Source: an uncultured Caldilineaceae bacterium (GTDB lineage Bacteria > Chloroflexota > Anaerolineae > Caldilineales > Caldilineaceae). From it: DNA of 64,000 nucleotides. Made by a program: the position numbers and the translations under genes. The notes under the pieces are model-generated. The model had not been told where the DNA came from. It did no database searches and worked only from the letters and a program-made list of their open reading frames with translations. This document shows positions 51,431 to 59,727 of this stretch, piece by piece. The stretch is from assembly GCA_951812725.1 (NCBI GenBank), contig OX638330.1:4629405-4693404 (forward strand), read 5' to 3'. Position 1 is the first letter of the stretch, and every line of letters begins with the position of its first letter.

Positions 51431-52666
51431 ATGCAGGTCAGCCGCGAACAGTTTATGGAGCAGGGATATCTCGTGCTGCGAGAGGTGATCCCGCCGGTCC
51501 GGTTGGAGCAGCTGCGGGCCGATTTTGAAACGCTGGTCGGAAGGCAGAGGAGGATCTGGGCGCAGGAGCGGGGGCCGAACGACCCGCCCGGCGGCGTTTG
51601 GGAAACGCAGCCGCAGCCGCGGCTTGTTTCTTATGACAGACTGATCGACGAAGCAACGGCGAGCACGGTCGAGGTCTGGCTGCAGGAAAGTACGTTAGGG
51701 GTTAGCCGCCAGTTGTTGAGCGTGCCGGAGGCGGCGGGGGTGGCCGGCATGATGTTGATGTGCAGCCCGGTGCGCGATCATGGCCCGGCCGCGTGGCATC
51801 GCGACATCCACCCGATCGACATGGCGCCTCTGGCCGGCCTGCAGAAGGATTTGCGGGAGAACGGCCCAAAATATATGCAGTGGAACATCCCGCTCTATGA
51901 CGACGACGTGCTCTGGGTTGTGCCGGGCAGCCATCTGCGGCTCAACACCGAGGCCGAAAACCGGTCGCTGTCGGCCGACCCGCGGCGCACCGTGCCCGGC
52001 GGCATCCCCGTGGAGTTGCGTGCCGGCGACGCGGTCGTGTATATCAACTACATGTTGCACTGGGGCAGCAACTACAGTCCTACGACGCGCCGCACCATCC
52101 ACGGGGGGCACTCGATCTTCCCCTACTACCCCGACATCTCCTTCACCGAGTTCCTTTCGCCTGAAGCGCAGGAGACATTCACGCAGTGGAACAGGAACAG
52201 CGCGGCGCTGCAGGACGCGACCGAAGCCGCGCTGCGGGCAGTGCTGAAGGGCGATGCCGGCGCCTACTTTGCCGCGCTTGAGGCGCTGCAGCCCGGCGCC
52301 GGTGATGATGGCAAGATGGTCCTGTCGATCTACCTGTGCAAGGCGGCTCTACATCTCCAGGTTGTGAAGCATGAGAACGCAGACACTGACACAGATTCCG
52401 ATCCCCTGGAGGGGATAACCGAGGACTATCGTCAGCGTGCGCGCTCTTCACATTCGATCTCGATCAACTGGGGGCCGCAGTTCGCGGAGCGCTTCACAGT
52501 GGACGAGGCCGCCGCTCTCCACAGGCGCTTTGCAGTCCTGGACGACAAACTGCAGGCGGAGGACGAGCATTTCGCGCCCGGTTTCCAGGCGCGGCCGATG
52601 CGCTACTTTTTCAATGAAATGCCGGCCGATTTCACGCTTGAAGACTTTATCGGCAGCTGGAATTGA
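51431..52666 (+). CDS. Phytanoyl-CoA dioxygenase family (Fe(II)/2-oxoglutarate) protein
   Basis: A 411-residue cupin-fold dioxygenase. His123-x-Asp125 in WHRDIHP and His210 in YMLHWGSN make up the Fe(II) facial triad. An Arg following the distal His (TTRRTIHGGHS) is the likely 2-oxoglutarate ligand. Bacterial members hydroxylate diverse small molecules. A ribosome-binding site (AGGGGGG) precedes ATG 51431. It is convergent with the SDR gene at 52670, three bases apart. A shortened copy of this gene is at 60211-60663. Confidence 0.9.
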   Translation: MQVSREQFMEQGYLVLREVIPPVRLEQLRADFETLVGRQRRIWAQERGPNDPPGGVWETQPQPRLVSYDRLIDEATASTVEVWLQESTLGVSRQLLSVPEAAGVAGMMLMCSPVRDHGPAAWHRDIHPIDMAPLAGLQKDLRENGPKYMQWNIPLYDDDVLWVVPGSHLRLNTEAENRSLSADPRRTVPGGIPVELRAGDAVVYINYMLHWGSNYSPTTRRTIHGGHSIFPYYPDISFTEFLSPEAQETFTQWNRNSAALQDATEAALRAVLKGDAGAYFAALEALQPGAGDDGKMVLSIYLCKAALHLQVVKHENADTDTDSDPLEGITEDYRQRARSSHSISINWGPQFAERFTVDEAAALHRRFAVLDDKLQAEDEHFAPGFQARPMRYFFNEMPADFTLEDFIGSWN

Positions 52667-52669
52667 GTT

Positions 52670-53524
52670 TTAGAGTTCATCCTTCAACCACGCCGAGCCT
52701 TGCGCCTCCAACTCGGCGCGCAGATTGCTCTCCAGCCGGCCAGGTACGCCGAGCGGGTTGAATGCCGCCACGCCCCGGTCGGCGATCAGGTTATGGCCGG
52801 TGATGGCCTCCGACTCATCCGACGCCAGGAAAAGCATGACCTCGGCGACCTGTTCCGGCAAGGCGGGGCTGCCCAGAGGGTAGACAAATTTCTGCCTTCT
52901 GACCTCGCTCGGATTCTGTTCGAGCATCTCGTATTTCTTCTCGGTGAGCATACGGGCAGGGGTGAGCGTATTGGCGCGGATGCCCTGAGGGCCATAGGAA
53001 ATCGCCAGATTCTGGCTGAGATTGATCATGGCGGCCTTGGCCGGGCCGTAGGATGACATACTGGGGCTGCCGAAGAGAGCATTGCCTGATGAGACGTTTA
53101 TGATGCTGCCGCCGCCCTGCTTGATCATCAGCGGAACCACCTCCTTACAGAACAGAAGCGGCGCTGTCACATGGCAGAAGAGCCCGTCTTCCCAGTCTTT
53201 GAGCGTGACTTCCTCCAACATCCCGCCCGGGTTGTCGATGATGGCATTGTTGACCATGACATCGACGCGCCCATAGCGCTCCACGGTGAATTGGACCAGG
53301 GCGCTGATGTCCTCTTCGATCATGACATCACAGCGCTTGTAGGCGATCTCACCGCTGAGACCTTCCGCCGCAGCCAGTACTTTCTGCGCGTTCTCCGGCG
53401 TTCGGCCGCGGTCGCAGATGACGACGGAGGCGCCTTCGCGGGCCATCGCCAGCGCGCCGGCTTTGCCCAGCCCCAAGGTTGCACCGGTGATGATGGCTAC
53501 TTTGCCTTCCAATCTCGTTCCCAT
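52670..53524 (-). CDS. SDR family oxidoreductase, copy 1
   Basis: A 284-residue classical short-chain dehydrogenase. NAD(P) motif TGATLGLG (13-20), CDVM at about 65, NNA (92-94), catalytic Ser146, Tyr159 and Lys163 (YGPAK), and the TPARMLTEKKYEML loop. The C terminus is EAQGSAWLKDEL. It is nearly identical in its first 100 residues to the protein at 62169-63023 and less so later. It is the last gene of the carbohydrate importer operon on the minus strand, 109 bases after the truncated hydrolase-like gene. The likely substrate is a sugar or sugar acid, by context only. Confidence 0.93.
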   Translation of the reverse strand: MGTRLEGKVAIITGATLGLGKAGALAMAREGASVVICDRGRTPENAQKVLAAAEGLSGEIAYKRCDVMIEEDISALVQFTVERYGRVDVMVNNAIIDNPGGMLEEVTLKDWEDGLFCHVTAPLLFCKEVVPLMIKQGGGSIINVSSGNALFGSPSMSSYGPAKAAMINLSQNLAISYGPQGIRANTLTPARMLTEKKYEMLEQNPSEVRRQKFVYPLGSPALPEQVAEVMLFLASDESEAITGHNLIADRGVAAFNPLGVPGRLESNLRAELEAQGSAWLKDEL

Positions 53525-53554
53525 GAGTTTCTCCTTATGGTCAGTGGCGATGCT

Positions 53555-53618
53555 GCAAGATTCACCCGCTGAACGCGGCCTGCATCTTGCGGGATGACGC
53601 GGGCGGCAGAGCGCCCGC
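53555..53618. other. Paired hairpins conserved between the two duplicated loci
   Basis: A stem GCAAGAT/ATCTTGC encloses a smaller CCGC/GCGG stem, and a GCGGGCG/CGCCCGC stem follows (53599-53605 / 53612-53618). The same arrangement is at about 63060-63131 upstream of the second SDR gene. It could be a processing or attenuation element or simply a duplicated spacer. Confidence 0.45.
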
Positions 53619-53633
53619 TATACAGACAAGGGG

Positions 53634-54083
53634 TTAGTCGCTGAAAGAGAAGGAATAGAGCGTCGCGTCCTGCAGTTCGAAGATAAGCTGAATTTCCCGG
53701 CCCACCAGCGCGGTCAGATCCTGACCATTGCGCCATTGCATGGGGAGATCGGTGACATCCGCCTGGACCGGAATCGAATTGGTCAGGCCCTTGCCGGCGA
53801 CATCGGCCAGCGCAGGGCGATAGGCCTCGCGTTCCCTTGGTACGGGCGGGGTATGCGTAGCCGCCACATCGAAAATGAAGGGATTGTACCAGCACTTGTA
53901 GAGGTTGTCCGTCGGGTCGTAGATAACGTTGGCGTACAGGTTGTCGTAGCGAGCCTCCCAAGGCAGTTCTTCGCCGGACAGAGGGCTTTCGCTTGCTTTG
54001 CGTGCCGGCCCTGGTGTCAGCTTCGGATGATCAGCTTGCGCCCACAGGGGGTTATCGAGCAACAGGTATCTGTCATTGTTCAT
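53634..54083 (-). pseudogene. Beta-propeller glycosidase-like gene with large internal deletion
   Basis: 149 codons. The first 70 residues (MNNDRYLLLDNPLWAQADHPK ... NVIYDPTDNLYKCWYNPFIF) match the opening of proteins such as that at 60680 (FADNYLIESL... VWFDHADQIFKMWY). The last 60 (ALADV, IPVQADVTDLP, REIQLIFEL, ATLYSFSFSD) match the C terminus of the gene at 63144. The middle, about 330-350 codons holding the propeller blades, is missing without loss of frame. The ATG overlaps the stop of the permease at 54080 in an ATGA arrangement, so it was translationally coupled to the importer. The product is probably not an enzyme any more. Confidence 0.7.
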
Positions 54084-54955
54084 GTTCCGGTCCGTCCCGT
54101 CAAGGCGATGCCGCGCACCATATATTTCTGCCCGATGAAAAAGACTGCAATCATCGGCAATGAGGTGAACACGGTGGCTGCCATCAGCAGTCCCGGCACC
54201 GGGTCGCCCTGCGCGATTTGCCATCTCAGAAAGGCCAAGCCAATGGCTACAGTGTACTTACTTTCCTGACTCAGGTAGATCACCTGTTTGACAAAGTCGG
54301 TCCACACGTTGATGAAGGCAAAGATGGCGATGGTGGCCAGCGCCGGCTTGGTCAGCGGCAGGAGGATGCGCCAGAAGATGCCCAGTTCGTTGCAGCCGTC
54401 GATTTTAGCGGCGTCGTCCAATTCGGACGGCAGAGTCATAAAGAACTGGCGCATGAGAAAGACATAGACGGGGTTGGCGAAGTAGCTAGGCACGATGAGA
54501 GGCAGCCAGGTGCCGGTCCACCCGATCTCCTTATATAGCAGGAAACGCGGAATGATGGTCACCCAGAACGGCAGCATCATGGTGCTGAGCAGGATCATGA
54601 AGAGGAAATTTCGCCCCCAGAACCTGAGGCGGGAGAATCCAAACCCGACCAGGGAAGCGCTCACCAGTTCACCGACGACGCAGAGGGCGACGATAATGGT
54701 GGTATTGAGAAAAAAGATGCCAAAGGGAACGCTGTTCCATGCGCGCGGGTAGTTGCCCAGGTAGAGTTCGGAAGGCAGAAGTCGCGCCGGAATCTGATTG
54801 AAATCCTGAAAGGTCTTGAGCGAACTCAAGATAACCCAGACGAGCGGAAAGATAAACCAGACAAGACCCACCGCCAACAGGAGGTAGGCCAGCAGGTCAC
54901 GAATACGTCGCTGGGTTGTTCTGCTCTTGCTCCAGGAAGCGGTCAGGGCGGACAA
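54080..54955 (-). CDS. Carbohydrate ABC transporter permease (MalG/LacG type)
   Basis: A 291-residue permease with six predicted helices, the first at LLLAVGLVWFIFPLVWVI. The cytoplasmic EAA loop reads ELDDAAKIDGCNELGIFWRILLPL, which contacts the shared MsmK-type ATPase. The start is TTG 54955, seven bases after the stop of the partner permease, with GGAG about nine bases upstream. No ATPase gene is in this operon; in many bacteria one ATPase serves several importers. It forms a pair with the permease at 54962 and the binding protein at 55959. Confidence 0.92.
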   Translation of the reverse strand: MSALTASWSKSRTTQRRIRDLLAYLLLAVGLVWFIFPLVWVILSSLKTFQDFNQIPARLLPSELYLGNYPRAWNSVPFGIFFLNTTIIVALCVVGELVSASLVGFGFSRLRFWGRNFLFMILLSTMMLPFWVTIIPRFLLYKEIGWTGTWLPLIVPSYFANPVYVFLMRQFFMTLPSELDDAAKIDGCNELGIFWRILLPLTKPALATIAIFAFINVWTDFVKQVIYLSQESKYTVAIGLAFLRWQIAQGDPVPGLLMAATVFTSLPMIAVFFIGQKYMVRGIALTGRTGT

Positions 54956-54961
54956 GGCGGG

Positions 54962-55885
54962 CTACTCCTCACCCTCGTAGTAGACCCAGTAGCGGGCGAT
55001 GCGGAAGTTGAGAATGGTCAGCCCCAGGATGATGAGGAAAATCATCCAGGCCAGCGCTGAGGCATAACCCATGCGAAAGAATCCAAAAGCCACTCGATAG
55101 AGATAGAGACCATAGAAGAGGGTGGCGGTGCCGGGGCCGCCATCGGTCATGATGAACGCATCCACAAATGACTGCATCACTCCGATTGTAGTCACGATAA
55201 CGTTGTAGAAGATAGCTGGCGAGATCTGGGGCAGGGTCACATGCCAGAACTTGGCCCATTCTGCGCCGCCATCGAGTTCGACCGCCTCATAGAGGTGCTG
55301 TGGCACGCCTTGCAGCGCAGCGAGGATAATCAGCATGGCGCCGCCGGCGGTGGCAAGGGCTTTTAGAGCGAGTGATGGCAGCGCCCAGGTGGTATCGAAG
55401 AGCCAGTTCGGGCCCTCAATTCCAACCCACGCCAGCGACGTGTTGACGGGGCCGTTCTTGGCAAGGATCGTCGTCCATAGCAGGGCCAAGCCGACGCCGC
55501 CGATCACACTGGGCATATAAAAGGAGGTGCGGAAAAAAGGGATGCCGCGCACTTTCTGGTTGAGCAGTATCGCAACCAATATGCTGATGGCCGTGCCGGC
55601 CGGAACGGTGAGGAGGACATAAGTAAAGGTAACCTTTAGTGAGTCGCGAACTCTGGGATCCTCAAACAGCATGCGCTGGATGTTTTCGAAGCCGATGAAC
55701 TCAGGGGAGCCAATCAACTGATAGCGGGTAAAGCTGAGGACGAAGGAGGCGATGAAGGGGTAGACCATCAGGAAGCCGAAGCTGACCAGCCAAGGCGAGA
55801 TAAAGGCCCAACCGACCAGGTGTGGTCTCAGCTTGGCCCAGCGAATCTTGCTGAGGCGCGGCGCAATCGTCATGGCGGTTTGCAT
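54962..55885 (-). CDS. Carbohydrate ABC transporter permease (MalF/UgpA type)
   Basis: A 307-residue permease with six helices (LVGWAFISPWLVSFGFLMVYPF onward). The EAA-like loop reads YEAVELDGGAEWAKFWHVTLPQISP, and SFVDAFIMTDGGPG is the MalF-type signature. ATG 55885 begins MQTAMTIAPRLSK. It lies between the binding protein gene (73-base gap with a strong hairpin) and the second permease (six-base gap). The complex imports a sugar or glycoside; the ligand is unknown. Confidence 0.92.
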   Translation of the reverse strand: MQTAMTIAPRLSKIRWAKLRPHLVGWAFISPWLVSFGFLMVYPFIASFVLSFTRYQLIGSPEFIGFENIQRMLFEDPRVRDSLKVTFTYVLLTVPAGTAISILVAILLNQKVRGIPFFRTSFYMPSVIGGVGLALLWTTILAKNGPVNTSLAWVGIEGPNWLFDTTWALPSLALKALATAGGAMLIILAALQGVPQHLYEAVELDGGAEWAKFWHVTLPQISPAIFYNVIVTTIGVMQSFVDAFIMTDGGPGTATLFYGLYLYRVAFGFFRMGYASALAWMIFLIILGLTILNFRIARYWVYYEGEE

Positions 55886-55902
55886 CTGTCTTTAAAGTGG
55901 AT

Positions 55903-55943
55903 AGTGGATAGTGGCAAGCGTTCCTCACAAGCCACTATCCACT
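55903..55943 (-). terminator. 13-bp perfect hairpin between binding protein and permease genes
   Basis: Arms 55903-55915 (AGTGGATAGTGGC) and 55931-55943 pair perfectly around a 15-base loop, 16 bases after the binding-protein stop. No T-run follows. Hairpins here usually protect the binding-protein mRNA and reduce read-through into the permease genes. Confidence 0.6.
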
Positions 55944-55958
55944 GCTGTCTAGAAACTA

Positions 55959-57305
55959 TCAGGCATGCGCCGCCAGGATTTCGTCAGTCATCTTGTCGGC
56001 CACGATCACCTGCTCCTCCACGGTTGTCTCACAGCGCAGGACAGATCCCCAAACGATTTTGATCTCTCCGAACCATTCCAGGACCCCCGGAAGCTGGGGC
56101 GTGAAGACGAAATTATCAAAGGCATCGAGCCTGGCCTCGACCGCCTCGGGTCCGCCCCATGTCGCCTGGTAGTCTGCGTCCAGCCATACGCCGGCGTTGA
56201 CCGGTTCAGCCTGACCACTCAGGCCGATTTTTTTCTGGTTCTCGAAGTTAGCCAGGTACCTGATGAAATCAAAAGATTCCTCCGGGTGCTGGCTTTGCGT
56301 CGTAACGATGTGGAAGTGCATGGATCCAAGACCGGCGCTCTTACCGGTGTTGGGCGAACGAACCCAAGCCACCTGGGTGAGATCGGCCTCACTTTGGGCT
56401 GCCCATGCCAGATCGCCGCGGCAAGTGATGCCCACAACGCCGGCAACCCAAGGATTTATGCCCAAAGCCGTCCCATGGCCGTTGTAGTCGTCTACGTTCA
56501 ACATGCATCCGTCCTGGCAGATCATGTCGACAGCAAAGTTCTGCCCTTCGATGAACTCGGGCGTGTTCCAGGATCCCTTCTTGTTCTCGACGTCGATGAG
56601 TTGGCCGCCGTTGGAAACACTCCAGTTCATCAAGCCATCCTGCTCGAGATGGCCTGCGCTGTATTGGGAGCCAAAGATGTTCTCGTCCAGGTCGTTGATG
56701 GCACAGGCGGCCTCGCGGTAGTCGTTCCAGTCCCACCATTTGTCGCCGTTATGATCGTGTTCCCAGGGCATGGGGACGCCGGCTTCCTTGAAGAGGTCCT
56801 TGTTGATGCCGGACATGACGATATTGAGCTGGAAGGGCACGGCCTTTACCTTGCCCGGCTCGTAACCGACGTGTTTGGGGATGCGGATCATTTCGCTGCC
56901 CTCTTCGCCGGGGAAGGGAAGGCCCTTTGCCTCGAAGTAAGGAGTAAGATCGGCGGCAATCTCATGGAAGGCACTCAATTTGAGATCGTTGAACAGCATA
57001 ATGTCGCCCCACTCACCTGCGGCGACCAGGATAGGCATGCGGCGATCGAAGTCGGCAACCGGTTCAAAGATGATGCCGATCTGCGGATTCTCTTCGGCCC
57101 ATTGGTCGAGGAAGCCGTTCATGAGCTCACGCCGAGCGCCCGATCCCCACTTATTGAGGAACCGCAGGGCGACGCGTTCGGAGGAAGGGGCGGAATCTTC
57201 CATACCCGTTGGAGCGACGGGGGCCACACATCCCGCCACGGCTGCACCCGCCACCAGGCTACCAGACACTTTGAGAAAATCACGTCTGCTTGTCTTGCTT
57301 GTCAT
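55959..57305 (-). CDS. Extracellular sugar-binding lipoprotein (SBP family 1) with Tat-type signal
   Basis: A 448-residue binding protein. SRRDFLK (6-12) is a twin-arginine motif and GAAVAGC ends in lipobox Cys26, so it is probably exported folded by Tat and lipidated. The body matches family 1 (maltose/glycerol-phosphate type): WAEENPQIGIIFEPVADFDRRMPILVAAGEWGDIMLF, a KAVPFQLN segment and a MHFHIVTTQSQHPEESFDFIRYLAN segment. The start is ATG 57305 with AAGGAG ten bases upstream. It is the first gene of the importer operon. An IS5-family relic lies 75 bases upstream of the start codon, so its promoter region may be inside or beside that element. Confidence 0.93.
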   Translation of the reverse strand: MTSKTSRRDFLKVSGSLVAGAAVAGCVAPVAPTGMEDSAPSSERVALRFLNKWGSGARRELMNGFLDQWAEENPQIGIIFEPVADFDRRMPILVAAGEWGDIMLFNDLKLSAFHEIAADLTPYFEAKGLPFPGEEGSEMIRIPKHVGYEPGKVKAVPFQLNIVMSGINKDLFKEAGVPMPWEHDHNGDKWWDWNDYREAACAINDLDENIFGSQYSAGHLEQDGLMNWSVSNGGQLIDVENKKGSWNTPEFIEGQNFAVDMICQDGCMLNVDDYNGHGTALGINPWVAGVVGITCRGDLAWAAQSEADLTQVAWVRSPNTGKSAGLGSMHFHIVTTQSQHPEESFDFIRYLANFENQKKIGLSGQAEPVNAGVWLDADYQATWGGPEAVEARLDAFDNFVFTPQLPGVLEWFGEIKIVWGSVLRCETTVEEQVIVADKMTDEILAAHA

Positions 57306-57379
57306 CGGTTTTTTCTCCTTCGGACCTGTGTTGAAAGGATAGAAATGCGTTACATTCCTCCACGTCACTGCCTTCAGAA

Positions 57380-58248
57380 GCTGTTCGAAAGGTAACAACT
57401 GTCGGCCAAGTGATGGAAAGCGATGTGTTTGTGACTACGCAACGATACCCATCAGATTAGGCCGACAGCCGCTGGCATCGTATCCAGGATCTGATTCCAG
57501 CGGCCAAACCGGGCGGACGACTTCGCAGACTGAATGTGCGCCAGGTCGTCAACGAGGTTTTCTATTTGACTGTGGGTAGTGTGTCCGATGGCGCACGCTG
57601 CCTAACACCTAACCGCGTTGTCGGCAGCGCCTATGCCTTCTTCAGTCAAGTAGCCGGGGATGGTCATTGTCACAGACTCATGACAGGCTACGGGCTGAAG
57701 TGCGCCAGCAGGACGGGCGATACAAGCACCCGGCAGGATGGTACAGTCTCCCATCTTGCGGGCATCGCGGCGCCGTTGGATAGTCAGACGGTCACGACTG
57801 GCTACACACCCACAGGAGTACGAGACCTGGACGGCGGCAAACGGATCAGCGGATGCCAACGACACATCCTGAGCGATACGGTGGGACTCGCGTTGACCGT
57901 TTTTGTCACGTCCGCTTCCGTTCTCGATCGCATTGGTGCTTGTCTGCTGCTCGAACGTCGCACCGATCTCGGCAGAAACTTTGTCTCGCCCGATTTTATG
58001 GCACCCCGCGCGGCCCTCTCCAAGATTGGGTCGCACAGGGATTGCGTTTTCGCCTGCTACATGTTCTGTGCTCTAAAGATCAGGGGGGATTCGCTCTCTT
58101 GACTCGTCGCTGGTTTTCCAGTGCAGCGCCTAGCGAACTCGCATTCGCTTCAACAGTCCGGCCTTTGTATCATTATAATGATATATGATTGAAATTCATC
58201 TGTCAAATCCCAATAACCGGGTGGGTGTGTCCCAGATTTTCGGACAGC
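57380..58248. mobile_element. Decayed IS5-family insertion sequence with terminal inverted repeats
   Basis: GCTGTTCGAAA (57380-57390) and the complement of 58238-58248 (GCTGTCCGAAA) agree at 10 of 11 bases. The 869-base distance is normal for IS5-group elements. The enclosed transposase reads leftward to rightward and is broken. Its right edge coincides with the left edge of dispersed repeat copy 7. No clear target duplication is seen. Confidence 0.7.
57431..58188 (+). pseudogene. IS5-family transposase, nonsense-mutated and frameshifted
   Basis: From GTG 57431 the frame reads VTTQRYPSD, an in-frame TAG at 57458, then ADSRWHRIQDLIPAAKPGGRL and VRQVVNEVFYLTVG, the canonical N terminus of IS5 transposases. 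The middle reads PLDSQTVTTG then DLDGGKRISGCQRHILSDTVGLALTVFV (catalytic DSQ and DTVG region). The C-terminal DQGGFALLTRRW segment is in another frame. At least one stop and one frameshift make it inactive. Confidence 0.85.
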
Positions 58249-58650
58249 CGTTGTCTGAATCAAGAATGGTCAGTTATTCGTTTTTCGTGACACCACTCGT
58301 ACCAGGAACTTAGATTGGGGAATGGACAGGGCTGTTGTAGCACAGTTTTCATGCCATCAGTCCTCTTTTTGGCGCCATGCTTGGCCAGCCCTTCACTGCT
58401 GGCACCGGTCAGGAATTCTTCGCATCGTCGTTGGTTGGCGGCGGGAACACTGCCGGACAGGCGCACCGCGGCGAAGAAGGCGCAGCGGTCGGTGAGGCAT
58501 GTTTTTGGAGGGGGGCGTTGCGGGGGCGCAGCCCCTGCACAAGGGAGGGCCGAAGGCCCGACCGCCCAAAAATACAACAACGAGGGGAGAAAAACACCTT
58601 TGCTCCCCTCGTTCAGATTTGCGAATCAGTTGCGGCTGAGTAGTTACCAC
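58248..58650. repeat. Dispersed modular repeat, copy 7 (longest copy, all modules)
   Basis: The 5' module matches 3956-4141, with about 55 extra bases near 58265-58320. The core is at 58487-58567 with hairpin GGGCC-GAA-GGCCC. The 3' module (58577-58648) has a 10-bp perfect stem ACGAGGGGAG/CTCCCCTCGT. It starts at the end of the IS5 relic and stops where the truncated kinase gene begins. Confidence 0.9.
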
Positions 58651-58661
58651 CATTTTCAAAT

Positions 58662-59554
58662 CTCAACTGGCAAAGTCTGCGGGGACAGCCCCTGGCCCAG
58701 ATTGTTCGCGACCACCGCATCGTTGAAACATGGCAGGACTGCAGGCAGGACGGCAGGCAGGCAGAGAGCATTTTTCAGTGGGGAGACAGAACAACGCGAG
58801 TCATTGCCCTCCCCTTTGTTGCTGGCGGGAGCGACGGTTTTATCCTGCTGCTGCAGGATATGACTGAGCTACACCGGCTTGAACGAGTGCGGCGCGATTT
58901 CGTTAGCAACATCTCTCACGAACTGCGTACACCACTTGCATCCTTGCAGGCTTTAACAGAAACCCTACGGGACGGGGCGCTGGACGACCCTACGGTCGCT
59001 CCGCGTTTTCTGGACCGGATCGAGACGGAGGTGGATGCCCTTGCACAGATGGTGCGGGAACCCCTAGAGCTTTCCCGAATCGAATCGGGCCGGGTTCCGT
59101 TCCGCTTCCAACCGGTGCCGGTCAGTGAAACTGTATTGACGCTGGTGGAGCGACTTCAGCCACTTGCTGCCCGAAGCGACATCAACCTTATCGTCGACCT
59201 GCCGCACCGTCTCCCGCGAGTCTACGCAGATGCCGAACGCATTCATCAGGTGATTACTAATTTGGTCGATAATGCCCTGAAGTTTTCGCCGGCAGGGGGT
59301 CGGTCAAGATTTCTGTCTGCGATGCCGGCATAGGCGTTCCCGCGGAAGACAGGGACCGCATTTTTGAGCGGTTTTACAAGACAGATCGAGCGCGTGCAAG
59401 CCTGGGAACGGGTCTGGGGCTTGCTATAGCGAAGCATATTGTTCAGGCGCACAGCGGCCGGATCTGGGTAGAAAGCGTCGAGAATCGGGGCAGCACGTTT
59501 TCTTTTACTCTTCCTGTCGCGCCGAATGGTGAATGGGGCCAGACGAAGAGCTAG
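58662..59554 (+). pseudogene. PhoR-like sensor histidine kinase, 5'-truncated and frameshifted
   Basis: The frame beginning within a few bases of repeat copy 7 reads LAQIVRDHRIVETW (the end of a PAS-like domain) and GFILLLQDMTELHRLERVRRD. Then comes the HisKA domain with FVSNISHELRTPLASLQAL (phosphoacceptor His). The N-box VITNLVDNALKFSPAGG follows. After the GGGGG run at about 59293 the reading shifts, and the rest (SVKISVCDAGIGVP, ERFYKTDRA, LGTGLGLAIAKHIVQAHSG, GSTFSFTLPV) is in another frame ending at 59554. The N-terminal membrane part is missing. No response regulator gene remains. Confidence 0.85.
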
Positions 59555-59727
59555 ACATCTTTCCCTGTTGCGCCTCCGGTTGAGGCTCCCGCTTTCCTCG
59601 CATTCTTACCTCACATTCTTTCCTCACCGGTAAGCCGCCCACTAACATCCTCTTAACCGATCCCTAAGCCCCTATTTGCAACACATGTACTTCGCGTTAA
59701 TCGGGTGGCGTTATACTGCTATCTGAT

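Noticed and set aside
55965..57395. A 476-codon open frame antisense to the sugar-binding protein
   Set aside because: The minus-strand frame has a Tat signal, lipobox and family 1 motifs. The plus frame has none and starts where the other gene ends.
58377..58643. Short open frames through the repeat core (GALRGRSPCTREG-type products) at several places
   Set aside because: The same peptide appears only because the same noncoding repeat recurs. Frames begin in different modules, have no ribosome sites and contain hairpin-forming DNA.
59293..59554. Programmed frameshift in the histidine kinase
   Set aside because: The gene is also missing its 5' end and partner regulator and lies between IS and repeat debris, so ordinary decay is simpler.
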